A stretch of DNA of 64,000 bases from JAENVU01 sp038250905 (GTDB lineage: Bacteria; Actinomycetota; Acidimicrobiia; IMCC26256; JAENVU01): NCBI GenBank assembly GCA_038250905.1, contig JBBSBV010000009.1, positions 47,054 through 111,053 on the forward strand, written 5' to 3'. Made by a program: the position numbers and the translations under genes. Under the pieces are notes generated by a model. That model was not told the origin of the DNA, ran no database searches, and saw only the letters and a program-made list of their open reading frames with translations. Position 1 is the stretch's first letter; each line of letters starts with the position of its first letter. This document shows positions 16,891 to 25,615 of this stretch, piece after piece.

Positions 16891-17358
16891 ATGGCGGACG
16901 AAGAGATCGACGAAGCAGAGTTGGACCTCGACCAGGAGGCCGACGACACCGACCTCGTACTGGACGACGTCGACGCAGCCGCGGACGACGACGAGGAAGA
17001 TGTCGACATCGACGCGCTCATCGCCGACCCCGCCGTCGCGGATGTGCCCGTGGTCACCGAAGGTGACAGCACCGAGGAGGACGAGGACGACGAGAACCTC
17101 GACCTCGAGGAAGAACTGCACCCCGACGACGTCGAGGAACCGCTCGACGTGCTGCTGGCCGAGCGCACGGCCGCCGAACGCATCGACGAAGAAGAAGCCG
17201 ACCTCGAAGACGACGACGAGCCGGACAACCCCGCCGAGGGGACCGGCAAGATCGTGCCCCGGCGCGACGACGAGTTCCTCTGCCGGTCCTGCTTCCTCGT
17301 CAAACCGCTGAGCCAGTTGGCCAAGGGCGAGAAGGACCTCTGCCGAGACTGCGAATGA
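16891..17358 (+). CDS. DUF4193 family acidic zinc-ribbon protein
   Basis: The 155-residue protein is extremely acidic for its first 115 residues, almost all Asp, Glu, Ala, Val and Leu, and ends in a conserved zinc ribbon (EFLCRSCFLVKPLSQLA, then CRDCE at the end). This is the DUF4193 layout known throughout actinobacteria, where it is usually about 100 residues; the acidic part is longer here. Function is unknown. The acidic region will be disordered and may mimic nucleic acid, which is inference. Its stop overlaps the lnt start. Confidence 0.88.
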   Translation: MADEEIDEAELDLDQEADDTDLVLDDVDAAADDDEEDVDIDALIADPAVADVPVVTEGDSTEEDEDDENLDLEEELHPDDVEEPLDVLLAERTAAERIDEEEADLEDDDEPDNPAEGTGKIVPRRDDEFLCRSCFLVKPLSQLAKGEKDLCRDCE

Positions 17359-18875
17359 CCCGGGCGCCGAAATCGGGCGCCTCTCGCCTCGGCCAACTCG
17401 CAGTCGCGGCCGTCTCCGGCCTGCTGCTCGCCCTGGCATTTCCGGGCACCGATGTCGGACCGCTGGCCTTCGTGGCCCTCGTGCCGCTCCTGTGGCTCTG
17501 GCGGGACACGAACCCCCGGCGCGGTGCGTTGCTCGGGTTCGTCGCCGGGCTCGTCTTCTTCGGGATCCACCTCTCCTGGACGTGGTACTTCGGTGCCGTC
17601 GCCATCGTGCCGCTCGTCGCGTTGCAGGCCGCGTACTGGGCCGCGGCCGGCGCGGCCATCAGTGCATTCGCGCGGCGGGGGATCCGGTCACCGATCCTCA
17701 TCGCCGCGCTCTGGGTCGTGGCCGAGGCCGCACGCACGCGCTGGCCCCTCGGTGGACTGGCCTGGGGCCAGGTCGGTGTCTCCCAGCACGGCAACGACGT
17801 CGGCCGCGCACTCGCGAGTTGGGGTGGGGTACCGCTCGCCACGTTCTTCGTCGTCACGGTCAACGCGTTCCTGGTCGACGTCATCGTCGCGGTGCGCGAC
17901 GGTTCGCGCGCGACGGTCCGAGCCGTCGCCGGTCTCGCCGCGGTGGTGGCCGTCGCGGTCGCCGCGACCGTCACCCGCTACGAGGTCCACCCGACCGGCC
18001 ATCTGCGGTTCGCACTTCTCCAGGGCAACGACAAGAACCGCTACCTGACGCAGTCCGAGTTGGCCTCCGACTACCTCACCCGTTCGCATCTCGCACTCGC
18101 GCACCAACTGCGCGGCCCCTACGACATCGTGGTGTTCCCCGAATCCGCGCTCGCCACCGATCCGGAGGCCGACCCGGGACTGCGCGCCGAGATCGAACGG
18201 ATCGCCCGCCTGCACCACACCTACGTGATGACGAACGTGATCGACGAGCAGACTGAACCGGGCAAAGCGTTCAACGCGAATCGTCTGTACACGCCGGACG
18301 GCCGGCTGGAGGGCACGTACGCGAAGCGTCACCTGGTGCCCTTCGGCGAGTTCGTGCCCTGGCGCGATTCGCTGACCTTCATCAGCGCGCTCCAGCAGAT
18401 CCCGCACGACTTCACCCACGGCCACGAACTCGGCATCGAAACCGTCAAGGGGCACCGCATCGGGAGCGTGATCTGCTTCGAGAGCGCCTTCGGGCCCCTC
18501 ATGCGGCAGAACGCGGCGGCGGGCGCCGAAGCCATCATCGTCACCACCAACAACCGCTCGTACCGGCGATCGGCCAACGCCGAGCAACACGTCGCCCTGA
18601 GCCAGATGAGTGCGGCCGCGATCGGCCGGCCGGTGCTGCATGCGTCGGTGTCGGGGATCACCGCGGTCATCGACGCCGAGGGTGTGGTCCACCGCACGAC
18701 CGAACTGTTCAAGAACACGATCGTCAGCGGATCGATCACGACCATGCGGGGCGACACTCCCTACGTCCGCTGGGGCGATTGGGTCGAATGGGGGAGTGCG
18801 GCCATCGGCGTCGCCGCGCTCGGCCTGGCGTTGACCCGCCGCCGTAGTATCCCGCAGCAGTCGGAAGGGACCTGA
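17355..18875 (+). CDS. lnt: Apolipoprotein N-acyltransferase
   Basis: Lnt transfers a fatty acyl chain to the N-terminus of lipoproteins at the outer face of the membrane. The 506-residue protein has about seven membrane segments before residue 205, then a nitrilase-type domain with the catalytic triad Glu263 (FPESALATDP), Lys324 (YAKRHLVPFGEF) and Cys374 (SVICFESAFG), and a final membrane helix. The motif set is complete, so the enzyme should be active. The start overlaps the DUF4193 stop (ATGA), and its stop overlaps the next start. Confidence 0.94.
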   Translation: MTRAPKSGASRLGQLAVAAVSGLLLALAFPGTDVGPLAFVALVPLLWLWRDTNPRRGALLGFVAGLVFFGIHLSWTWYFGAVAIVPLVALQAAYWAAAGAAISAFARRGIRSPILIAALWVVAEAARTRWPLGGLAWGQVGVSQHGNDVGRALASWGGVPLATFFVVTVNAFLVDVIVAVRDGSRATVRAVAGLAAVVAVAVAATVTRYEVHPTGHLRFALLQGNDKNRYLTQSELASDYLTRSHLALAHQLRGPYDIVVFPESALATDPEADPGLRAEIERIARLHHTYVMTNVIDEQTEPGKAFNANRLYTPDGRLEGTYAKRHLVPFGEFVPWRDSLTFISALQQIPHDFTHGHELGIETVKGHRIGSVICFESAFGPLMRQNAAAGAEAIIVTTNNRSYRRSANAEQHVALSQMSAAAIGRPVLHASVSGITAVIDAEGVVHRTTELFKNTIVSGSITTMRGDTPYVRWGDWVEWGSAAIGVAALGLALTRRRSIPQQSEGT

Positions 18876-19471
18876 TGGCCGAGAACGAAAACCCCCTGGA
18901 ACGCGCCGTCGAGCTGCTCGTGTACGCGCCGATCGGTCTGGCGATGTTCGCCAAGGACACCGTGCCGACGTTCATGAAGATGTTCGTCGCCCGCGGCCAG
19001 ACCGAGGTCACCCAACGTCGCAAGACTGCCGAGACCCAGGCCGGCCAGTACAAGACCATCGGCCAGATGGCGGTCAAGTACGGGGGACCGGAGGTCAAGC
19101 GCCAGGCCGGGGCCGCCGCCGGGACCGTCCGCAAGCGGGCCGAGGAGACCATCGCCGGGATCGCGGCCGCCACCGCGCCGCCCGCCCCACCGACGACGCG
19201 GCCCGCGCCGAACGCGTCGCGACCCACCGCGGCGTCCGGCACGGCGACGCCCACCGCGGTATCCGAACCGCCGGCCGGGGGAGCACCGTCCTCCGAAGCC
19301 ATGGCCCCCGAGGCACTGGCGATCCCCGACTACGACATGCTCTCGGCCACCCAGGTGATCGACCGCCTCACCGGGCTGGCCCGGCCCGATCTCCTCGCCG
19401 TGCAGGCCTACGAGGCCGCGCACCGTGCCCGCACCACGATCCTCGGCAAGATCACCCAGCTCAGTCGCTGA
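18875..19471 (+). CDS. Hypothetical protein with DUF8129-like C-terminal domain
   Basis: The 198-residue protein has three parts: an N-terminal helical region with a weakly hydrophobic stretch (ELLVYAPIGLAMFAKDTVPTFM), a central Ala/Pro/Thr-rich linker (about residues 95-145), and a C-terminal helical domain IPDYDMLSATQVIDRLTGLARPDLLAVQAYEAAHRARTTIL, here cited in parts: PDYDMLSATQVIDRL and YEAAHRARTTILGKI. That last domain recurs in actinobacteria (as I recall, DUF8129). Function is unknown; association with lipid surfaces or membranes has been suggested for similar proteins. It is coupled to lnt by a one-base overlap. Confidence 0.72.
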   Translation: MAENENPLERAVELLVYAPIGLAMFAKDTVPTFMKMFVARGQTEVTQRRKTAETQAGQYKTIGQMAVKYGGPEVKRQAGAAAGTVRKRAEETIAGIAAATAPPAPPTTRPAPNASRPTAASGTATPTAVSEPPAGGAPSSEAMAPEALAIPDYDMLSATQVIDRLTGLARPDLLAVQAYEAAHRARTTILGKITQLSR

Positions 19472-19475
19472 CACC

Positions 19476-19958
19476 GTGACGACCGCTCCCGAGGAGGCCG
19501 CGCGGCCGGCGACTACCGAGGATCTCCCCCTGATCGTCGCCCTCGCCGGCGAGTTCCGCTCCGCCATGACCGCCCAGCGCGGTGGACCGCTCTGGGCCGC
19601 CCACGACGCCCTGGCCCCGCTCACGGTCGCCTCACTCACCGCCTACCGGGCCGATTCGACCCGGGCGACGCTCGTCGGCACCCTTGACGGCCATGTGCTG
19701 GCCTACGGCCTGGCCCGCCTCGAGCCGATCACCCGCGGCAACGAGACCATCGGCGTGATCGACGAACTCTTCGTAGCCGAACCCGCTCGGGCCGTCGGCC
19801 TCGGCGAGGTGCTCCTGGCCGCGCTGGTCACCTGGTGTCGGGACTCCGGCGGCACCGGCATCGACGCCACCGCCTTGCCCGGCGACCGCCAGGCCAAGAA
19901 CTTCTTCGAGGCCGCCGGCTTCAAGGCCCGCCGCCTCGTCATGCACACCGACTTGTAG
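19476..19958 (+). CDS. GNAT-family N-acetyltransferase
   Basis: The 160-residue product has the GNAT fold: beta strand GHVLAYGLARLEP, then IGVIDELFVAEPARAVGLGEVLLAALVTWC containing the acetyl-CoA binding region (R/Q-x-x-G-x-G/A variant ARAVGLG), and the C-terminal NFFEAAGFKARRL. The substrate is not identifiable. The GTG at 19476, four bases after the previous stop, is the likely start. It is the last gene of the plus-strand run and is followed by a 33-base palindrome. Confidence 0.82.
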   Translation: MTTAPEEAARPATTEDLPLIVALAGEFRSAMTAQRGGPLWAAHDALAPLTVASLTAYRADSTRATLVGTLDGHVLAYGLARLEPITRGNETIGVIDELFVAEPARAVGLGEVLLAALVTWCRDSGGTGIDATALPGDRQAKNFFEAAGFKARRLVMHTDL

Positions 19959-19982
19959 TTCCCGGTTCCACGGAGTCCGACC

Positions 19983-20015
19983 GGATTATGGGCACCCCCG
20001 GGGTGCCCATAATCC
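19983..20015. terminator. 33-base perfect palindrome between convergent genes
   Basis: The left arm 19983-19998 (GGATTATGGGCACCCC) is exactly complementary to the right arm 20000-20015, with a single C at the centre. It lies 25 bases after the GNAT stop and 97 bases after (on the minus strand) the J-protein stop, so it is placed to end transcription from both sides. No T-run follows, which is usual for I-shaped actinobacterial terminators. Confidence 0.65.
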
Positions 20016-20111
20016 TCGTTATGTCAACTAGCTCGGAATGCAGGGACTGCGGGCACGGGGAACGGCCTCCCCTTGCGCTTCGGCGTCGGTTGCACGGGGT
20101 TCCGGGCTGGG

Positions 20112-20669
20112 TCAGCGGTGCCAGCGGGCGCGTAGCTGGGGGTACCAGGCGACGGCCATGCCACAGACCATGAACTTCAGCGCCACGATCGCCAGCGTGA
20201 TCTGGACCGCGATGGGCGTGTCGGCGTTCGTGGGTGCCGGGAGGTCGCCGACGGCGGCCCAGATCGCGGCCGCGAGCCCGAGGACCACCAGCACGCTCGC
20301 GATCGTCTGGCGCAGCCACGGGGCCATGGGAACCCGGCTCCGGGGCCGGCGGGACGGCGCCAGGTGGTCGACCGACTCGGGCGGCCGCGCCCGGGCCGTG
20401 GTCGGCTCGTAGAGCGTCCCGGCATCGACCCGAGCCCGGAACTCGTCGTAGGCGGCCCGGGTACCGGGGTCCTTGAGCGCCGAATACGCGGCGCTGATCT
20501 GCTTGAAGCGCTCCTGGTCGAGCAGATCGGCGTTGCGGTCCGGATGGAGTTCCTTGGCCAGCTCCCTGTACCGAGCGTCGATCTGGACCGCCGACGAGTT
20601 CGGGTCGATCCCGAGCACGGCGTAGTAGTCGGTGCTCGTCCATTCCCGGGTCCGGACCCGCGTCGTCAT
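20112..20669 (-). CDS. Membrane-anchored J-domain protein
   Basis: The 185-residue protein starts with a J-domain (about residues 12-80) with the HPD motif in AKELHPDRNADLL and the typical DYYAVLGI start. After a basic linker it has two membrane helices (APWLRQTIASVLVVLGLAAA and ITLAIVALKFMVCGMAVAW). It should recruit and stimulate an Hsp70 (DnaK) at the membrane. It lacks the Gly/Phe region and zinc fingers of DnaJ. It follows gcvP after nine bases on the same strand, so it is probably co-transcribed and under the same riboswitch. Confidence 0.86.
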   Translation of the reverse strand: MTTRVRTREWTSTDYYAVLGIDPNSSAVQIDARYRELAKELHPDRNADLLDQERFKQISAAYSALKDPGTRAAYDEFRARVDAGTLYEPTTARARPPESVDHLAPSRRPRSRVPMAPWLRQTIASVLVVLGLAAAIWAAVGDLPAPTNADTPIAVQITLAIVALKFMVCGMAVAWYPQLRARWHR

Positions 20670-20678
20670 GGTCGGAGC

Positions 20679-23510
20679 CTACGACTCTGCGTAGTCCGAA
20701 ATCGGTGCGCACGAGCAGACCACGTTGCGGTCGCCGTAGACGCCGTCGATCCGGCTGACCGGCGGCCAGTACTTGGCCCCCCGCAGCGACGCGATCGGGT
20801 ACGCGGCGAGGTCACGGGAGTACTCGTGCTGCCAGTGGTCGGTGGCGACGTCCTCCGCAGTGTGGGGTGCGGCAGCGAGCGGACTGGCGTCATGGGTCCA
20901 CTCCCCCCGTTCGATGCGCGCGATCTCCTCACGAATGGCGATCATCGCGTTGCAGAACCGGTCGAGTTCCTCGAGCGCCTCGGACTCGGTCGGCTCGACC
21001 ATCAGCGTGCCCGCAACCGGAAAGCTCAACGTGGGCGCGTGGAACCCGTAGTCGATGAGGCGCTTGGCGACGTCTTCCGCGGTCACACCGGTGCGGTCGG
21101 TCAACGGGCGCAGGTCGAGAATGCATTCGTGCGCCACCAGTCCCCCGGGCCCCGTGTACAGCACTGGGAAATGCGGCGCCAGGCGTTGCGCCAGGTAGTT
21201 GGCCGAGAGGATCGCCACCTGGGTCGCCCGGCGCAGCCCCTCGGCACCCATCATCGCGATGTACGCCCACGGGATCGGCAGGATCCCCGCCGATCCGAAC
21301 GGCGCGGCTGCCACCGCGGGCACCACGGCGTCCGCATCGAGCGGATGCCCGGGCAGGTAACCGGCGAGGTGCGCTTTGACCGCGACGGGCCCCACGCCCG
21401 GACCGCCACCACCGTGCGGGATGCAGAACGTCTTGTGGAGATTGAGGTGGGACACGTCGGCACCGAACTCCCCGGGCGCGGCGAGGCCGACGAGCGCGTT
21501 GAGGTTCGCACCGTCCACGTAGACCTGGCCGCCGCACTCGTGGATGAGGTCGCAGACCTGTCCGATGGAGGTCTCGAACACGCCGTGGGTCGACGGGTAG
21601 GTCACCATCAGCGCGCCGAGCACCTCGGCGTTCGCGGTGGCCTTCTCCTTGAGATCAGCGAGATCGATGTTGCCGTCGGTGTCGGTCGCGACCACCACGA
21701 CCCGCATCCCCGCCATCACGGCACTCGCCGCGTTGGTCCCGTGGGCCGAGGCCGGGATGAGGCACACCTCGCGGCCCTGCTGGCCCCGGCTCCGGTGATA
21801 CGCGCGGATCGCGAGCAGACCGGCGAGTTCACCCTGTGACCCCGCATTCGGCTGCAGGGACACCGCGTCGTAGCCGGTGATCTCACACAGCCAGCACTCG
21901 AGGTCCTCGATCATCGCGGTGTAGCCCGCGGCCTGGGTGATCGGCGAGTACGGGTGCAGCCCACCGAACTCGGGCCACGTGATCGGCTCCATCTCGGTGG
22001 TCGCGTTGAGCTTCATCGTGCACGAACCGAGCGGGATCATCGTCCGGTCGAGCGCGAGGTCACGATCGGCGAGTCGGCGCAGGTAGCGCAACATCTCGGT
22101 CTCCGAGCGGTACCGGTGGAACACCTCGTGGGTGAGGTACTCGTCGGTCCGGAGCAACGCGTCGGGAACGGTGAGGTCCCCCTCCCCCGCCGGCGCGTCG
22201 ACCCCGAACGCGGCACACACCAGTGCGACGACCGCGGGCGTCGACGTCTCGTCGAGGGAGATGCCGAGGGTGTCGGCGTCGACGAGTCGGAGGTTGATGC
22301 CGACGTCGCGCGCCGCGCCGCCGACGACCACTGCGCTCCCGGGCACCCGGACCGTCAGCGTGTCGAACCAGGAGTCGTTGACGACCTCCACTCCCCCACC
22401 GCGCAGGGCGTCGGCGAGTGACGTGGTGAGGCGTTGGAGACGCGTCGCGATCGCACGGAGGCCTTCCGGCCCGTGGTACACCGCGTAGAGACCGGCGATC
22501 ACCGCGAGGAGCACCTGCGCGGTGCAGATGTTGCTCGTGGCCTTCTCGCGCCGGATGTGCTGCTCGCGCGTCTGCAATGCCAGCCGCAGCGCGGGGCGAC
22601 CGTGAGCGTCGACCGACATGCCCACCAGCCGCCCCGGCAGGGTGCGCTTGTGGGCATCGCGGACCGCGATGAACGCCGCGTGGGGCCCGCCGTACCCGAG
22701 CGGGACACCGAACCGTTGGGCCGAGCCGACGACGAGGTCGGCGCCGATCGCCCCCGGGGTCCGCAACAGCGTGAGGGCGAGGAGATCGCTCGCGACCGCC
22801 ACCAGCGCCCCTGCCGCGTGGGCCTGCGTGATGATCCCGGAGAAGTCCCGCAGCACCCCACTGCTCCCTGGGTACTGGAGGAGCACGCCGAAGACCGGCG
22901 CACCCGGCAGATCGCGTTCGGGATCCCCCACCACGACTTCGATGCCGAGCGGCTCGGCCCGGCCTTTCACGACCGCGATCGTCTGGGGATGGCAGTCGGC
23001 GTCGACGAAGAACGCGTCGCCCCCCTTCGGCGCCAGGCGACGGCACATCGCCATCGCCTCCGCCGCGGCAGTCGCTTCGTCGAGCAGGGACGCGTTGGCA
23101 AGGTCCATGCCCGTGAGGTCCGCGACCATCGTCTGGAAGTCGAGCAACGCCTCGAGCCGACCCTGGGAGATCTCGGGTTGGTACGGCGTGTAGGCCGTGT
23201 ACCACGCCGGGTTCTCGAGCACGTTGCGGCGGATGACCGCCGGCGTGATCGTGTCCGAGTACCCCATGCCGATGAGTGAGGTGGTCACCACGTTCTGATC
23301 GGCGAGCGCCCGCAACGCCGCGATGGCCTCCACCTCGGAGATCGCGTCGGGGAGGTGCATCGCCTCCGGACGACGGATCCGGGCCGGAACCGCGGCGTCG
23401 GTCAGCGCGTCGAGCGACTCGTAGCCGAGGGCCGCGAGCATCGCGTGCTGATCCTCGGCGTCCGGACCGATGTGTCGGTCGACGAACTCCGACCGTACTG
23501 ACTCCGCCAT
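20679..23510 (-). CDS. gcvP: Glycine dehydrogenase (decarboxylating), P-protein
   Basis: GcvP decarboxylates glycine and passes the aminomethyl group to the lipoyl arm of GcvH. The 943-residue protein is the fused single-chain form. The N-terminal part starts FVDRHIGPD, and the PLP-binding lysine is Lys693 in HLNLHKTFCIPHGGGGPG. Another hallmark is MIPLGSCTMKLNA. All expected regions are present. It is preceded by a tandem glycine riboswitch, so glycine probably induces it, and followed by a J-protein gene. Confidence 0.97.
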   Translation of the reverse strand: MAESVRSEFVDRHIGPDAEDQHAMLAALGYESLDALTDAAVPARIRRPEAMHLPDAISEVEAIAALRALADQNVVTTSLIGMGYSDTITPAVIRRNVLENPAWYTAYTPYQPEISQGRLEALLDFQTMVADLTGMDLANASLLDEATAAAEAMAMCRRLAPKGGDAFFVDADCHPQTIAVVKGRAEPLGIEVVVGDPERDLPGAPVFGVLLQYPGSSGVLRDFSGIITQAHAAGALVAVASDLLALTLLRTPGAIGADLVVGSAQRFGVPLGYGGPHAAFIAVRDAHKRTLPGRLVGMSVDAHGRPALRLALQTREQHIRREKATSNICTAQVLLAVIAGLYAVYHGPEGLRAIATRLQRLTTSLADALRGGGVEVVNDSWFDTLTVRVPGSAVVVGGAARDVGINLRLVDADTLGISLDETSTPAVVALVCAAFGVDAPAGEGDLTVPDALLRTDEYLTHEVFHRYRSETEMLRYLRRLADRDLALDRTMIPLGSCTMKLNATTEMEPITWPEFGGLHPYSPITQAAGYTAMIEDLECWLCEITGYDAVSLQPNAGSQGELAGLLAIRAYHRSRGQQGREVCLIPASAHGTNAASAVMAGMRVVVVATDTDGNIDLADLKEKATANAEVLGALMVTYPSTHGVFETSIGQVCDLIHECGGQVYVDGANLNALVGLAAPGEFGADVSHLNLHKTFCIPHGGGGPGVGPVAVKAHLAGYLPGHPLDADAVVPAVAAAPFGSAGILPIPWAYIAMMGAEGLRRATQVAILSANYLAQRLAPHFPVLYTGPGGLVAHECILDLRPLTDRTGVTAEDVAKRLIDYGFHAPTLSFPVAGTLMVEPTESEALEELDRFCNAMIAIREEIARIERGEWTHDASPLAAAPHTAEDVATDHWQHEYSRDLAAYPIASLRGAKYWPPVSRIDGVYGDRNVVCSCAPISDYAES

Positions 23511-23557
23511 TGATCCGGTCCCTTCGAACGTGAGTGGGAAGCCGCGGTTGCGGCCAC

Positions 23558-23731
23558 TCCCCCTCTGTCGTGGAACCTGAGAGATTCACCCGGGTCTCGG
23601 GCTTTCCCCGTCGGTGAGGGACCTCGCGGTCCCTGCTCTCCAGAGTTGCCTTTCCCGGGCGGTTCGTGAGCCTGAGAGATTCCGGGGAGGTTGCTCCTTC
23701 GGCGTCCCGGTGAAGGGACTCTCCCGCTCGG
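23558..23731 (-). promoter_or_regulatory. Tandem glycine riboswitch
   Basis: Read on the minus strand, the region holds two glycine aptamers in series. Aptamer 1 (about 23731-23671) begins GCGGGAGAG, has GCCGAAGGAGCAA and ends with AATCTCTCAGG. After a short linker, aptamer 2 (about 23645-23558) begins TCTGGAGAG, has a GACGGGGAAAGCC-type core and ends with AATCTCTCAGG followed by a GACAGAGGGGGAG segment. These are the conserved elements of the glycine riboswitch class. It lies 50-220 bases before the gcvP start and so should switch gcvP on when glycine is abundant. Confidence 0.93.
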
Positions 23732-23771
23732 GGTCAACGGCTTGTCAGACCAGCAGGTTACCTGCGATCCG

Positions 23772-24869
23772 TCACCGCGCGACGAACGGCGGTTTCGTGA
23801 CGACGGCGTCGATGAGCTTGCCCCGCACGTCGATCTCCACCGCGGCGCCGTCCTCCACCTCGGGCGGGAGGAATGCGAGCGCGATCGAGCGCTCCAGCAT
23901 GGGTGAGAAGTTGCCGCTGGTCACCTCGCCGACCGGCTGACCGTCGATGAGGACCGGGCAGCCGGCACGGGGCGGGCGCCGGCCGTCGACCAGCAATCCC
24001 CGGAGGCGCCGGGCGATCCCGCGATCCCGTTCCGCCTCGAGCGCGGCCCGGCCCCGGAACTCGCCCTTGTCGAAACGGACGACCCAGCCGAGTCCGGCCT
24101 GGAGCGGGGTGATCCCCTCCCCCAACTCGTGCCCGTGCAACGGGAGCCCGGCTTCGAGGCGCAGCGTGTCGCGAGCACCGAGGCCGGCCGGCGTGACACC
24201 GCTGGCGATGACCGCCTGCCACATCGACGGCGCGGCCGCGTTCGGGACGTGGATCTCGATCCCGTCCTCGCCGGTGTAGCCGGTGCCCGCGACGACACAC
24301 TCGACGCCGTTCCACGTCACCGCCTGCACCGCGAAGCGGGGCACCTCGGCCATGGCCTGCGAGACCTCGCGCATCCGGGCACGCGCGTTCGGACCCTGCA
24401 CCGCGATCACCGCGCGGGACCCGGTGATGTCCTCGATGGTCACGCCGTCGACGGCACCGGCTTCGGAGAGGGCATCGGTGATCCGCGCGGTGTTCGACGC
24501 GTTGGGCATCACGAAGAACTCGTCGTCGCCCACCCACCAGACGATGATGTCGTCGACCACATGGGCATCGGTCGGGTCGAGGAGGTGGGTGTACTGCGCC
24601 CGGCCCACGCCGATCCGGCCGAGGTCGTTGGTGAACGCACGTTGGAGCAGCGCGAACGCGCCGGGACCGGCCACCCGCAGCGTGCCGAGGTGGGAGACGT
24701 CGAACGCAACCGCGTCGGCGCGACACGCGCGGTGCTCCTCGAGGACGCCGACGTACTGGATGGGCATCTCCCAGCCGCCGAACTCCACCAGCTTGGCGCC
24801 GAGCGCGCGGTGTTCGGCATCGAGTGGGCTCGTGCGGAGCGAACCCGGGCCGTCCGTGCTGATCGTCAG
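23772..24869 (-). CDS. gcvT: Aminomethyltransferase, T-protein of the glycine cleavage system
   Basis: GcvT releases ammonia from the aminomethyl-lipoyl group and makes 5,10-methylene-tetrahydrofolate. The protein shows FGGWEMPIQY, FDVSHLGTLRV, a conserved GYTGEDGIEI and GLGARDTLRLEAGLPLHGHEL. The first ATG/GTG/TTG in frame is a GTG at 24788, but it lies inside the conserved N-terminus. Reading further upstream gives RTSPLDAEHRALGAKLV, a normal GcvT start region, so translation must begin before it. No standard start codon exists there; a CTG at 24869, overlapping the upstream stop as CTGA, is the best candidate. Confidence 0.9.
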   Translation of the reverse strand: MTISTDGPGSLRTSPLDAEHRALGAKLVEFGGWEMPIQYVGVLEEHRACRADAVAFDVSHLGTLRVAGPGAFALLQRAFTNDLGRIGVGRAQYTHLLDPTDAHVVDDIIVWWVGDDEFFVMPNASNTARITDALSEAGAVDGVTIEDITGSRAVIAVQGPNARARMREVSQAMAEVPRFAVQAVTWNGVECVVAGTGYTGEDGIEIHVPNAAAPSMWQAVIASGVTPAGLGARDTLRLEAGLPLHGHELGEGITPLQAGLGWVVRFDKGEFRGRAALEAERDRGIARRLRGLLVDGRRPPRAGCPVLIDGQPVGEVTSGNFSPMLERSIALAFLPPEVEDGAAVEIDVRGKLIDAVVTKPPFVAR

Positions 24870-25450
24870 CTCCGGCGACCGCGACGCGGCGACGGCGCGT
24901 CGGCAGCGGGCGGGACCAGTTCGTGGATGCTCGCTTCGAGGGAATCGACGAGGCCACCCAACGGGACGATGTTGAGGACGCCCTGACCGCGACGCACCAG
25001 GTCGATGATGTCGTCGCCGGTGCGGGCGAGCACGGTCGAGGCGCCTTCGATCACGAGGCTCGCGGAGCCGAGTTCCTCACCGAGGTGGTCGCGCAGGTAG
25101 TCGATGGCCTTGCGCGCGGTCTGGAGCGACACTCCCCCGTCGAGCAGGCTCTTGATCACCTTCAGCGCGACGAGGTCGCGATACGAGTAGCGGCGTTGGG
25201 TTCCGCTGCCGGCGGCGTCGGCGAGCGACGGGCGGAGCAGATCGGTACGCGCCCAGTAGTCGAGTTGACGGTACGAGATCCCCACAACCGAGCACACGAC
25301 CGGGCCGCCATAGCCGACGTCGCGCCATTCCTCACCACTCTCGCTGAGGACGCCTTGCTCGACTCTCGGCGGCAACTTCGACGCGTCGACGTCGACATCG
25401 ACGACCACGGGAACGGTCGGTTCGGGAACTCCGGACGAGCGAGCAGCCAT
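24866..25450 (-). CDS. MerR-family transcriptional regulator (Rv1830-like)
   Basis: The 194-residue protein has a MerR-type winged helix: VGISYRQLDYWARTDLLRPS, then RRYSYRDLVALKVIKSLLDGGVSLQTARKAI. The C-terminal part ends in a Pro/Arg-rich tail and has no cysteine cluster, so it is not a metal sensor of classical type. Position between the bifunctional-nuclease gene and the gcv genes matches Rv1830 in M. tuberculosis. The upstream 165 bases (25451-25615) likely hold its promoter. It is coupled to gcvT by a CTGA overlap. Confidence 0.85.
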   Translation of the reverse strand: MAARSSGVPEPTVPVVVDVDVDASKLPPRVEQGVLSESGEEWRDVGYGGPVVCSVVGISYRQLDYWARTDLLRPSLADAAGSGTQRRYSYRDLVALKVIKSLLDGGVSLQTARKAIDYLRDHLGEELGSASLVIEGASTVLARTGDDIIDLVRRGQGVLNIVPLGGLVDSLEASIHELVPPAADAPSPRRGRRS

Positions 25451-25615
25451 CGGCGGTGCGGCCTTTCGGTACCCGAGCGCCTTCCGCAGGCGCTCGAAGT
25501 CACAGTGTCGTAGTTACGGGGATGTCGACCGTACCGGCCGGGGTCTGCGCCGTCAACGGCCAAGCGAATCATCTGGGGCGGATCATCTTCGGTCCCGCCG
25601 TCGGAACGACTGACC

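Noticed and set aside
20364..21839. Plus-strand frame of 491 codons
   Set aside because: Antisense to the J-protein and gcvP genes; low-complexity Arg/Asp/Val content.
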